Assembly (NCBI GenBank): GCA_002425705.1
Contig: DIMT01000003.1
Location: forward strand, 21,582-34,921
DNA: 13,340 bases
Reading direction: 5' to 3'
Source: Firmicutes bacterium UBA5559
GTDB taxonomy: Bacteria; Bacillota; Clostridia; Peptostreptococcales; Anaerovoracaceae
Position numbers and translations under genes: made by a program. The notes beneath the pieces were generated by a model, which was not told the DNA's origin, did not search any database, and saw only the letters and a program-made list of their open reading frames with translations. Position 1 is the stretch's first letter. Every line of letters begins with the position of its first letter. Shown in pieces: positions 6,915 through 13,340 of this stretch.

Positions 6915-6933
6915 TATGATTTTAGGAATAGTT
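6915..6933 (+). repeat. 19-bp direct repeat, right copy
   Basis: Identical to 6492-6510. The two copies bracket the GC-rich structured block, an arrangement that could arise from insertion, from recombination between short sites, or from RNA helix arms. Confidence 0.9.
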
Positions 6934-7017
6934 ATGGGAATTTGAATAATGCCCTTCCTGATAAATTTCTCTCCAAATCCTGCAGGTTGGGCTGTTTCTT
7001 AATAATCATGCATATTA

Positions 7018-7515
7018 TTATTTCTCAGAATATTTTTTTGCTTTCACATATTCAATGGCTTCTTTGCCAGTAACATGCTCCAGGTCAATGGCGATGATTT
7101 CCGACTGGGTGCATTCGGTTATTTCTTTGTGCTTGGCAGCTTCCGGCTGATCTCCCGAATATTTTTCTACCAGAGCCCGGAATCCGTCCATCCATTCGTC
7201 GCCGTCGGTGAAACGGGCTTGCCCGAAGGCTATGACGCTTCTGAAATAGGATGTGTATTCGGCACTGACGATGGTATCTTCATCCACAACCGTCAGGGAC
7301 ACTTTCGGAGACTTTTTAAGTGCATCAATCTTATGCCCTGCCTTAGCGGAATGAAAATAAATTTTTCCCTTGTGATAGACATAACTGACCGGAACCCCGT
7401 AGGGATAATCTTCATCGCCAAGACAGGAAAGGATTCCGTTGGAACCCCGCTGGAGAACCAGATCCGTATCTTCCTGGGACAGCAGTTGCTTCCCTCTTCT
7501 CATCTCTCTGAACAT
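7018..7515 (-). CDS. Nim-like pyridoxamine 5'-phosphate oxidase-family flavin split-barrel protein
   Basis: A 165-residue protein of the FMN-binding split-barrel group, close to the NimA-like branch (nitroimidazole resistance-type reductases and related flavoproteins). Seen are the N-terminal MFREMRR start typical of that branch, the strand YPYGVPVSYVYHKGKIYFHS, the cofactor-side AKAGHKIDAL, and VSLTVVDED. The ATG at 7515 is preceded by a strong GGGAGAGGA ribosome site, 4-5 bp away. The gene lies 46 bp downstream of ruvX in the same direction, so it is probably the last gene of the alaS-ireB-ruvX array. A LexA-like palindrome covers its start codon. The physiological substrate is not evident; FMN binding is expected from the family. 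No clear terminator follows. Confidence 0.88.
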   Translation of the reverse strand: MFREMRRGKQLLSQEDTDLVLQRGSNGILSCLGDEDYPYGVPVSYVYHKGKIYFHSAKAGHKIDALKKSPKVSLTVVDEDTIVSAEYTSYFRSVIAFGQARFTDGDEWMDGFRALVEKYSGDQPEAAKHKEITECTQSEIIAIDLEHVTGKEAIEYVKAKKYSEK

Positions 7516-7521
7516 ATGTTC
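7510..7521. promoter_or_regulatory. LexA-like palindrome over the start codon of the Nim-like gene
   Basis: GAAC-ATAT-GTTC matches the GAAC-N4-GTTC core and the central RNRY pattern. It covers the last bases before the ATG and the codons ATG TTC. A protein bound here would block elongation or initiation. Chance is possible, because half of it is fixed by the Met-Phe codons. Confidence 0.45.
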
Positions 7522-7561
7522 CTCTCCCTGTTCGTTTCTTATATTATTAAGTTAACGAGCA

Positions 7562-8017
7562 TTATTCTTGGGAATTTCTTCGCTGAAAAGCCAACTTGTC
7601 CAGATATCCCTGCAAGATCAGGACTGCGGCCTGTTTATCAATGACTTCCTTCCGGCGTTTTCGGCTTAAATCGGCTTCAATTAAAACCTTTTCTGCCATG
7701 ACGGTGGTCAGTCGTTCATCCTGATAATCCACCTTGACATCCTTGGACATCCCCAAGCTGAGCAGCTTGTTTTCCAGCATCTGCCGGAACTCATGGACTT
7801 TTTCAGTCTGAGGGCTATCGGTACCATCCAGTCTTTTGGGCAGACCGATGATTACCGTATCAACCTTGTATTCCCGGATCATATCGATGATTTTCCCTGT
7901 ATCCTTCCGGATGCCAACCCGCTGGATGGTAGTAACCCCCTGCCCTGTCAGGAGCAGATCGTCACTGACGGCAACGCCGATAGTTTTATCCCCTACATCT
8001 AATGCAATAATTTTCAA
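7562..8017 (-). CDS. ruvX: RuvX/YqgF-family nuclease (putative Holliday junction resolvase, pre-16S rRNA nuclease)
   Basis: A 151-residue RNase H-fold protein of the YqgF/RuvX family, implicated in 16S rRNA 5'-end maturation in E. coli and predicted to resolve Holliday junctions. Seen are the first catalytic aspartate D7 in ALDVGDKTIGVAVSD, the segment IIGLPKRLDG at about residues 57-65, E101 in DERLTT and D127 in VIDKQAAVLILQGYLD, so the active-site set is intact. The start has a TAGGAG ribosome site directly after the hairpin that separates it from ireB. In B. subtilis the equivalent order is alaS-yrzL-yrrK, as here. Confidence 0.96.
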   Translation of the reverse strand: MKIIALDVGDKTIGVAVSDDLLLTGQGVTTIQRVGIRKDTGKIIDMIREYKVDTVIIGLPKRLDGTDSPQTEKVHEFRQMLENKLLSLGMSKDVKVDYQDERLTTVMAEKVLIEADLSRKRRKEVIDKQAAVLILQGYLDKLAFQRRNSQE

Positions 8018-8031
8018 TATTTTTCTCCTAT

Positions 8032-8062
8032 AAAAAATGGCGGCCTTTTCGGACCGCCATTT
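8032..8062 (-). terminator. Hairpin with T-run between ireB and ruvX (terminator or attenuator)
   Basis: On the minus strand AAATGGCGG pairs with CCGCCATTT (9 bp, 8054-8062 with 8035-8043), extended by GG/CC with one bulge. It is followed by T6 (A6 at 8032-8037 on the + strand). It starts right after the ireB stop, and the ruvX ribosome site follows directly, so ruvX expression needs read-through or a promoter I cannot see. Confidence 0.85.
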
Positions 8063-8065
8063 CAG

Positions 8066-8314
8066 TTACTTGTTTAAGAAGGATTTCAGCAGTTCCTCCA
8101 CCAAATCATCCCGCTCAATATGACGAATCAGGTTCCGTGCGTTGTTGTGACCGGTGATGTAGGAAGGGTCGCCGGATAGAATGTAGCCGACCATCTGATC
8201 AATGGAATTGTAGCCTTTTTCTTCCAGTGCATTATATACCGTCCTCAAAATTTCCTCTGTTGTCGATTGATCTGCTTTTTCCTGGCTGGTAAACAATATT
8301 GTGTTTCTATCCAT
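8066..8314 (-). CDS. ireB: IreB/YrzL (UPF0297) family regulatory phosphoprotein
   Basis: An 82-residue cytosolic protein with the family signatures EEILRTVYNALEEKGYN, QMVGYILSGDPSYITGHN and ARNLIRHIERDDLVEELLK. In Enterococcus faecalis IreB is a substrate of the PASTA-type Ser/Thr kinase IreK and tunes cell-envelope stress and cephalosporin resistance. The N-terminal tail here carries threonines (T5, T9) that could be phosphorylation sites, but I cannot prove this. The start at 8314 is supported by an AAGGTGAT ribosome site and by a promoter 25-54 bp upstream. Its place between alaS and ruvX is the conserved Firmicute arrangement. Confidence 0.95.
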   Translation of the reverse strand: MDRNTILFTSQEKADQSTTEEILRTVYNALEEKGYNSIDQMVGYILSGDPSYITGHNNARNLIRHIERDDLVEELLKSFLNK

Positions 8315-8338
8315 GTGTAATCACCTTCCTTCTATTCC

Positions 8339-8368
8339 ATTATACCCACAACCGGTGAATGATTACAA
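8339..8368 (-). promoter_or_regulatory. SigA-type promoter for ireB
   Basis: On the minus strand a consensus -10 TATAAT (8339-8344) has a -35 TTGTAA (8363-8368) 18 bp upstream. It lies in the 94-bp gap after alaS, so ireB and the genes after it can be transcribed independently of alaS. No strong terminator follows alaS. Confidence 0.75.
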
Positions 8369-8408
8369 CCGGAACTTATGAATTTAATAAATTTGTAACA
8401 AACAGAAA

Positions 8409-11036
8409 TCAGCGGGCTAAAATTTCTTCTGCTACCCGGAATGCATCCTCAACTTTGGAAGGATCCTTGGCACCGGCCTGAGCCATATCCGCCTTGCCAC
8501 CACCACCACCACCAGCGGCGGCTGCAATCTCTTTGATCATTTTCCCTGCATGATAGCCTTGTTCCAACAGATCGTCCGTAACGGAAACCATAAAGGTAAC
8601 CTTACCGTCGGTTATGGCTGCGAAAACCAGTACAAGGCCCTTTTCCCCAGCCTTTAGCTGATCGGAAATGCTTCTCAGGTCATTGATATCATAATCCTGG
8701 AATGCTCGGGTAATCAAACGGGCATTACCGATAGTACGGGCATCCTTTACCATATCCCCCATAGAGGAGCTGGCCAGCTGAAGCTTCATTTCTTCTAATT
8801 CTTTTTTCAGAGTCCGCAGTTCTTCGGAAAGAGCCGCTGCTTTCTGTGTCAGGTTGGAGGTATTAGTCTTAAGGATTTCTGATGCTGCCTGAAGGGTGCT
8901 TTCCTGTTGCTGGAGCCGTTTCAGGATTCCTGCTCCGGTAATTCCTTCAATACGCCGGACTCCGGCTGCTACACCAGCTTCGCTTAGTATCCGGAAGCTG
9001 CCGATCTGACCACTGTTGGCTACATGAGTACCGCCGCAGAGCTCCATGCTGATCCCCTCTACCGTAACGACCCGAACCTTTTCTCCGTATTTTTCACCGA
9101 AGAGAGCAGTGGCTCCTCTTTTTGAGGCTTCATCCATGGAAAGGATTTCCGTCAATACAGGGGCAAATTCCAGGATGCCCTGGTTGACCCGATCCTCGAT
9201 CTTTCGCAAATCTTCCTTGGAGATCCCTTCAAAATGACTAAAGTCAAATCGCAGTCCTTGGGGCGTGACGCTGGATCCTGCCTGATTGACATGATCTCCA
9301 AGCACTTCCTTCAGTGCCTTATGGAGTAGGTGGGTAGCCGTATGGTTTCGTGCTGTGCTGTTCCTCTGGGCTCGGTTAACCTTAGCAGCCACTTCTTCTG
9401 AAAGTTTCAGTCCCCCTCGGATGACTTTCACTTTATGAGCGATGGCCTGATGGATCTTCAGTACATCGGAAACTTCTCCTTCAAAGGATTCGGTGTTTAA
9501 AAGACCGGTATCAGCGGATTGTCCGCCTCCTTCCGGATAAAAAGGAGTCTGGTTCAGAATGACCAGAGCAGTATCCCCTTCTCCAACATGATCCACCGGT
9601 TCTCTGCCGACGAAAAGGCCGATGACCTGTCCTTTTCCAACGTAGTTTTCATAACCGGTAAATTCAGAAATTCCTTCAAATTCCAAGGTGGATGAATCCT
9701 CGGCCCAGCCTTCCCCTTCATCGGATTTACGGGCGGCCCGGGCCATTTCCTTTTGATGCTCCATGTTTCGGGTAAAGCCATCCACATCAGCCGTCATGCC
9801 GTTTTCTTCCAGGATTTCCTGGGTCAGTTCCAGGGGGAATCCATAGGTGTCGTATAATTTGAACACCCGTTCTCCGTCCAGCTGGGTTCTGCCGGCTGCC
9901 TTGGACTCTTCCACGAATTCCATGATAATCTGAGTCCCCTGGTCGATGGTCTGAGCAAATTTATCCTCTTCTACCTGGAGAATCTTATGGATGTAGTCTT
10001 TTTTCTCTTCCAGATTGGGATAAGCTTTTTTTGAAATATCCACGACTTTATGGGAAAGGTCCGCCAGGAAGGAGCCCTGAATGCCTAAGATCTTCCCATG
10101 GCGGGCAGCTCTTCGGAGCAGTCTTCGGAGCACGTATCCCCTGCCCTCGTTGCTGGGGATGATGCCATCCCCAATCATGAAGGTGACCGAACGGATATGG
10201 TCCGTGATGATTCGAATGGAAACGTCGGTTTTCTCCGCCCCCTCTTTATAGGTGACGCCGGATTTTGATTCCACTTCCATCAGAATGGACCGAATGGTGT
10301 CCACATCAAAAATGGACTCTACCCCCTGCATGATACAGGCCAGTCTTTCCAGTCCCATACCCGTATCAATGTTGGGATGGGCCAGCGGGGTATAGTTTCC
10401 TTCTTCATCCCGGTTAAACTGGGTAAATACGTGATTCCAGAACTCCACATACCGGTCGCAGTCGCAGCCGGGTTTGCAGTCCTCCCGATGGCAGCCGTAC
10501 TTTTCCCCTCGGTCGAAATAGATTTCCGAGCAGGGTCCACAGGGTCCGGTGCCGATTTCCCAGAAGTTATCGTCCTTTCCCAGCCGAACGATCCGGTCTT
10601 CCGGCATTTTTATCAGGTCTTTCCAGATATCATAGGCTTCCTGGTCTTCTTCGTAAACGGTGGCCCAAAGCCGGTCCGTGGGCATATGAAGAACCTGGGT
10701 GATAAACTCCCATCCCCATTCTAGGGATTCCTTCTTGAAGTAGTCCCCAAAGGAGAAACTGCCCAGCATTTCAAAGAAAGTACCGTGACGGGAGGTATAC
10801 CCCACATTTTCGATATCGCCGGTACGGATGCATTTCTGGCAGGTGGTCATCCTTTTGGAAGGAGGAATCTCCAGTCCTGCGAAATATGGTTTCAGCGGTG
10901 CCATGCCGGAGTTGATGATCAGAAGGCTCTTGTCCTTTTCCGGAATCAACGAAAAGCTTCCCCGCTTGTAATGATCTTTGCTGACGTAGAAATTTTCAAA
11001 CATTTCCCGTAATTCATTCAGTCCTATTTTTTCCAT
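8409..11036 (-). CDS. alaS: Alanyl-tRNA synthetase
   Basis: An 875-residue class II synthetase that charges tRNA-Ala and clears mischarged Ser- and Gly-tRNA-Ala; full family length. Seen are the aminoacylation core (RMTTCQKCIRTGDIENVG, RHGTFFEMLGSFSFGDYF, the GTGPCGPCSEI loop, NIDTGMGLERL), the editing-site zinc ligands H565 and H569 (HTATHLLH), C667 and H671 (CGGTH), a coiled-coil stretch near residues 715-760, and a glycine-rich C-Ala end with GGGGGGKADMAQAGAKD. The editing and catalytic residues all appear intact. The ATG at 11036 has a strong AGGAGGA ribosome site about 10 bp upstream and a promoter with a leader of about 35 nt. That leader is too short for a T-box, so expression is probably not tRNA-sensing here. 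Confidence 0.98.
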   Translation of the reverse strand: MEKIGLNELREMFENFYVSKDHYKRGSFSLIPEKDKSLLIINSGMAPLKPYFAGLEIPPSKRMTTCQKCIRTGDIENVGYTSRHGTFFEMLGSFSFGDYFKKESLEWGWEFITQVLHMPTDRLWATVYEEDQEAYDIWKDLIKMPEDRIVRLGKDDNFWEIGTGPCGPCSEIYFDRGEKYGCHREDCKPGCDCDRYVEFWNHVFTQFNRDEEGNYTPLAHPNIDTGMGLERLACIMQGVESIFDVDTIRSILMEVESKSGVTYKEGAEKTDVSIRIITDHIRSVTFMIGDGIIPSNEGRGYVLRRLLRRAARHGKILGIQGSFLADLSHKVVDISKKAYPNLEEKKDYIHKILQVEEDKFAQTIDQGTQIIMEFVEESKAAGRTQLDGERVFKLYDTYGFPLELTQEILEENGMTADVDGFTRNMEHQKEMARAARKSDEGEGWAEDSSTLEFEGISEFTGYENYVGKGQVIGLFVGREPVDHVGEGDTALVILNQTPFYPEGGGQSADTGLLNTESFEGEVSDVLKIHQAIAHKVKVIRGGLKLSEEVAAKVNRAQRNSTARNHTATHLLHKALKEVLGDHVNQAGSSVTPQGLRFDFSHFEGISKEDLRKIEDRVNQGILEFAPVLTEILSMDEASKRGATALFGEKYGEKVRVVTVEGISMELCGGTHVANSGQIGSFRILSEAGVAAGVRRIEGITGAGILKRLQQQESTLQAASEILKTNTSNLTQKAAALSEELRTLKKELEEMKLQLASSSMGDMVKDARTIGNARLITRAFQDYDINDLRSISDQLKAGEKGLVLVFAAITDGKVTFMVSVTDDLLEQGYHAGKMIKEIAAAAGGGGGGKADMAQAGAKDPSKVEDAFRVAEEILAR

Positions 11037-11078
11037 ATATCTGCTTTCCTCCTGAAAATTGGTTGCATTAATCTAATA

Positions 11079-11106
11079 ATTATACCATAATCCCTTAAAT
11101 TTACAA
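11079..11106 (-). promoter_or_regulatory. Promoter of alaS
   Basis: On the minus strand an extended -10, TGG-TATAAT (TATAAT at 11079-11084), has a -35 TTGTAA (11101-11106) at 16 bp. The predicted start near 11072 gives a leader of about 35 nt. Confidence 0.75.
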
Positions 11107-11114
11107 AGAAATTA

Positions 11115-11123
11115 TGTTAGAAT
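11115..11123 (+). promoter_or_regulatory. Possible extended -10 promoter of the aldo/keto reductase gene
   Basis: TG-T-TAGAAT forms an extended -10 in the divergent gap. The -35 region is poor. It lies about 10 bp from the alaS -35 on the other strand, so the two promoters may compete. Confidence 0.5.
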
Positions 11124-11190
11124 TAGATGTTAAGTTTAAACACTCCCCACAAATTTAAATGGAAATAAAGATAAAAGAGGACGATAGAAA

Positions 11191-12147
11191 ATGGAAAAAG
11201 TAATCTTGGGCAAAACCGGATTGGAAGTGACAAAAGTAGGGTTTGGCGTGCTGACGGTAGGCAATACACAATTAAATCTTCCCCTGGAAGAAGGAGCGGA
11301 CGTGCTTCGGTATGCCCTGGACCGGGGGATCAATTTTTTGGATACGGCTCAGGCATATGAGACCTATCCCTATATCCGAAAAGCCCTGAAAGGGTTCAAT
11401 GGAGATTTGGTCATTTCCTCTAAATCCGTGGCGGTGGCTTACCAGGCAATGGAGGAAGCCATCGAAGAAGCCCGAAAGGAAATGGACCGGGATGTGATTG
11501 AAATCTTTCTTCTCCATGAAGTCCGGCACAATGGGGATCTGCAGCTTCGCCGGGGTGCCTGGGAATGCCTTCTGGAAGCCAGGAGCAAGGGAATCGTCAA
11601 GGCCATCGGTCTTTCTACCCATCACGTGGATGTGGCTGAAGAAGCAGCTGATCTTCCGGAATGCGATGTTCTCTTCCCTCTTATCAATTTCCGCAGCCTG
11701 GGTATTCGAAAGGACTCCGGACTGGGAACGAAGGAAGAAATGGAAAAAGCGATTCAGAAAGCATCCGAAAAAGGTCTTGGAGTCTTCGGCATGAAGGCTT
11801 TCGGAGGAGGCAATCTTACCGGCCATTATCGGGAAGCACTGGACTATGTTTATAACATTCCCGGAATCCACGCCAATATGATTGGATTCGGACACCGTCG
11901 GGAAGTGGATGATATCTTTTCTTATATGGAAGGTCAATTGCCAGGGGATTACAACCCGGATATCCGTTACAAAAAAATAAATATAGACCAAGGGGACTGT
12001 GAGGCCTGCTATGCCTGCCTGAAAAAATGCCCCAACATGGCTATATTTATTAATGAGAATGGACTGGCAGACATCAATCATGAAAAATGTCTGACTTGCG
12101 GCTATTGTGCACCGGTCTGTCCGGTCCGAGCCATTATAATGTTCTAG
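11191..12147 (+). CDS. Aldo/keto reductase with C-terminal 2x[4Fe-4S] ferredoxin domain
   Basis: A 318-residue fusion of an aldo/keto reductase barrel with a bacterial ferredoxin tail, a type common in anaerobes. The catalytic tetrad is present: D51 and Y56 in DTAQAYE, K78 in VISSKS and H109 in LLHE. The tail has two clusters of CxxCxxCxxxCP: C270, C273, C276, C280 and C300, C303, C306, C310. The combination suggests electron exchange between a carbonyl/alcohol substrate and ferredoxin-linked carriers; the substrate is unknown and NAD(P) use unproven. An AGAGGA ribosome site lies 9 bp before the ATG. The 3' end overlaps the convergent aldolase gene by 14 bp, and I see no terminator there. Confidence 0.93.
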   Translation: MEKVILGKTGLEVTKVGFGVLTVGNTQLNLPLEEGADVLRYALDRGINFLDTAQAYETYPYIRKALKGFNGDLVISSKSVAVAYQAMEEAIEEARKEMDRDVIEIFLLHEVRHNGDLQLRRGAWECLLEARSKGIVKAIGLSTHHVDVAEEAADLPECDVLFPLINFRSLGIRKDSGLGTKEEMEKAIQKASEKGLGVFGMKAFGGGNLTGHYREALDYVYNIPGIHANMIGFGHRREVDDIFSYMEGQLPGDYNPDIRYKKINIDQGDCEACYACLKKCPNMAIFINENGLADINHEKCLTCGYCAPVCPVRAIIMF

Positions 12148-12709
12148 AAATATAATCGATCATCGCAACGCTCTCCACGTAGGTCGCCTTCAGGAGGGCG
12201 TTTTCCATGGTATCTCCCACCGCCAGGACACCGTGGTTTTTCAAAAGGCACACATCCACATATTTGATGGACCTGGCCACATGCTCCGCCAATTCTTCCG
12301 TACCATGCTCATAATAGGGTACCAATTCCATATTCTTACCGTAAAAATAGGCTTCCGAAGTCACCGGTTCGATGGTAATACCTTTTACGGCAAAGGCTGT
12401 AGCATAGGGGGAATGGGTGTGAACGATGGCATTGACGTTGGGCCGGGCTTCATAAACCTTCAGATGCATGGATAATTCGATGGATGGTTTTCGGAAGTTC
12501 ACATTTTCCCGGACATGGCCCTTGATATCGGATATAACAATATCATCTACTTTCAGATCAGCCCGATAAAACCCGGATGGGGTGATGTAAACCAGTCCGG
12601 TGGATCGGTCGATGATGCTGAAATTCCCAGATTTGTGCTTGCAGAGACCTTCCTGCTCCGCCCGCTGGGCGTATTTGATCAGTTCCTTGACGATGTTGAT
12701 GTTTGTCAT
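12134..12709 (-). CDS. Class II aldolase/adducin family protein (FucA/AraD type)
   Basis: A 191-residue metal-dependent sugar-phosphate aldolase-type protein. Seen are the phosphate-binding HKSGNFS near residues 25-31 and a probable catalytic acid E78 in KPSIELSMH. The zinc ligands are H97 and H99 in HTHSPYATAF and H159 in LLKNHGVL, with spacing very close to E. coli fuculose-1-phosphate aldolase (H92, H94, H155). Fuculose/rhamnulose-1-phosphate, ribulose-5-phosphate epimerase-type, or 5-deoxyribulose/methylthioribulose-phosphate substrates are all possible; no sugar operon is nearby to decide. The start codon overlaps the mnmA stop as ATGA, and the GGGAGGAGGG ribosome site lies within mnmA, so translation is coupled to that gene. 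The 3' end overlaps the convergent reductase gene. Confidence 0.92.
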   Translation of the reverse strand: MTNINIVKELIKYAQRAEQEGLCKHKSGNFSIIDRSTGLVYITPSGFYRADLKVDDIVISDIKGHVRENVNFRKPSIELSMHLKVYEARPNVNAIVHTHSPYATAFAVKGITIEPVTSEAYFYGKNMELVPYYEHGTEELAEHVARSIKYVDVCLLKNHGVLAVGDTMENALLKATYVESVAMIDYISRTL

Positions 12710-13340
12710 GCGATGATCCCTCCTCCCAGAACAAGATTATCTTTATAAAAAACAATGGATTGACCCGGAGTGGCTGCCCGCTGCTTATCCTCAAAATGGG
12801 TTTCGATGATTCCATTCCCAGATATTCGAAGGGTTCCCGCTGCTTTTTTGGCCGTATAGCGGATCTTTGCTTCTACCTGTAGACCGTCCAAGGCTGTTAA
12901 GGATTGGCCTGCCCGCAGAACAAAAACATGATTTTCGGACCGAACTACTGATACAAAAAGCTCCTCATTATCCCCCAAGGTTACCGTATTATTATTATGG
13001 TCAACCATTGTGACGTAGACCGGTTTTCCGAAGGTCTTGCCCAGCCCTTTTCTCTGGCCAATGGTATAATGGGTAATTCCTTGATGGGTCCCCAGGATAT
13101 TCCCTTCCCCATCGATGAAATTGCCACTGGCTGCCTCCAGGCCTTTGTCTGTTAAAAACCGGATATAATTCTGGTCCTCCGGCAGGAAACAGATTTCCTG
13201 ACTGTCCTTTCGATCTGCATTACCGGCCCCTTCCTTTCGGGCGATTTCCCGGGTCTGTTCCTTATCCTCCACCTGATTCAAGGGGAAGATCAGTCGGGAG
13301 AGCACCTCCTGCCCCAGCCGGTAAAGCATATAGGATTGGT
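12706..13340 (-). CDS. mnmA: tRNA-specific 2-thiouridylase MnmA, C-terminal part (5' end outside window)
   Basis: MnmA uses ATP and sulfur relayed from a cysteine desulfurase to thiolate U34 of tRNAs for Lys, Glu and Gln. About 211 residues are visible and the frame stays open to the right edge; the first complete codons spell QSYMLYRL, part of the family motif DQSYxLYRL. Seen next are RKDSQEICFLPED, with the catalytic cysteine that carries the persulfide in the family, then the TIGQRKGLG loop, and the C-terminal beta-barrel ending in TPGQSIVFY and LGGGII. The N-terminal PP-loop ATPase with SGGxDS is outside the window. In other Firmicutes mnmA lies upstream of alaS, so this fits the expected synteny with two genes inserted between. 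Confidence 0.97.
   Translation of the reverse strand, partial: QSYMLYRLGQEVLSRLIFPLNQVEDKEQTREIARKEGAGNADRKDSQEICFLPEDQNYIRFLTDKGLEAASGNFIDGEGNILGTHQGITHYTIGQRKGLGKTFGKPVYVTMVDHNNNTVTLGDNEELFVSVVRSENHVFVLRAGQSLTALDGLQVEAKIRYTAKKAAGTLRISGNGIIETHFEDKQRAATPGQSIVFYKDNLVLGGGIIA

Larger units (their letters stand above)
6555..6935. ncRNA. Candidate large structured non-coding RNA or non-coding element, family not recognised
   Basis: This block has no credible ORF on either strand, and from 6423 to 7017 I see no coding frame. It is GC-rich (two counted 60-base lines give 53% and 60%) within AT-rich flanks (one counted line, 6481-6540, gives 23%). It is strongly self-complementary. A perfect 10-bp helix joins 6581-6590 to 6659-6668. 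GGGGC at 6584-6588 can instead pair locally with 6602-6606. Seven bases at 6601-6607 match 6714-6720. A long interrupted hairpin spans 6750-6856, a 5-bp stem joins 6864-6868 to 6900-6904, and 6679-6694 pairs with 6918-6933. The strand is uncertain: A-rich apparent loops and the upstream extended -10 favour plus, while two A-C mismatches that become G-U favour minus. I cannot match it to RNase P RNA, tmRNA, 6S RNA, a T-box or a group II intron. raiA, OLE, ROOL and similar large RNA families remain to be tested. Confidence 0.6.

Noticed and set aside
6555..6935. RNase P RNA, tmRNA, T-box or group II intron in the non-coding block
   Set aside because: I found no ACAGAA/GAGGAAAGTCC of RNase P, no tmRNA ends or tag frame, no T-box GGGTGG-ACCGCG sequence, and no group II domain V hairpin with a maturase.
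7000..7020. AT-rich near-palindrome (TAATAAT ... ATTATTA) at the end of the Nim-like gene
   Set aside because: The stem is only 7 A-T pairs with no T-run on the minus strand, so it does not support a terminator call.
7075..7644. 189-codon open frame on the + strand
   Set aside because: It lies mostly opposite the Nim-like gene and runs into ruvX. It has no ribosome site and no recognisable motifs, whereas the minus-strand proteins are clear family members.
8348..8372. Direct repeat ACAACCGG upstream of ireB
   Set aside because: It is only 8 bases, present twice, and the right copy overlaps the -35 region. This is too little to call an operator.
11037..11190. T-box leader for alaS
   Set aside because: The leader after the predicted promoter is only about 35 nt and no T-box or antiterminator sequence is present.
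11272..12081. 269-codon open frame on the minus strand
   Set aside because: It is antisense to the aldo/keto reductase, whose catalytic tetrad and ferredoxin cysteines are all present. Its own translation looks like no known protein.

Overview
The window looks like a stretch of chromosome from an anaerobic Firmicute of class Clostridia. The evidence is the gene content and order: mutL-miaA followed by a ynbB-type PLP enzyme; alaS-ireB(yrzL)-ruvX(yrrK) with mnmA upstream; Gram-positive LexA boxes of the form GAAC-N4-GTTC; a YneA-like division suppressor; and an aldo/keto reductase carrying two [4Fe-4S] motifs. I cannot name the genus. No rRNA, tRNA, CRISPR array or transposase gene is visible.

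Left part (1-5795, + strand). A tightly packed array starts with the C-terminal part of mutL, cut by the window edge, followed by miaA, a XerS-like tyrosine recombinase, a methionine gamma-lyase/YnbB-family enzyme, a TVP38/TMEM64 membrane protein and a GNAT acetyltransferase. Most gaps are -22 to +2 bp (23 bp before the TVP38 gene), so this reads as one operon. It ends at a strong intrinsic terminator at 5829-5866. The GNAT gene is clearly more AT-rich than its neighbours.

Middle (5870-7017). A promoter with three LexA operators drives a short membrane-anchored LysM protein of the YneA type, the SOS-induced block on cell division. lexA itself is not in the window. Behind a terminator follows about 550 bp with no credible ORF on either strand. 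It holds a GC-rich, strongly self-complementary block (about 6570-6905) inside AT-rich flanks, bordered by copies of a 16-19 bp repeat in both orientations. This is the best candidate here for something undescribed: a large structured RNA or a small non-coding mobile element.

Right part, minus strand (7018-11036). alaS, ireB, ruvX and a Nim-like flavin split-barrel protein are read leftward. There are promoters before alaS and before ireB, and a terminator/attenuator hairpin between ireB and ruvX. A perfect GAAC-N4-GTTC palindrome covers the start codon of the Nim-like gene.

Far right (11037-13340). An aldo/keto reductase-ferredoxin protein is divergent from alaS. It converges, with a 14-bp overlap, on a class II aldolase that is coupled by an ATGA overlap to the C-terminal part of mnmA, cut by the right edge. 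The themes are translation fidelity (miaA, alaS, mnmA, ruvX), DNA repair and SOS (mutL, yneA) and small metabolic enzymes.
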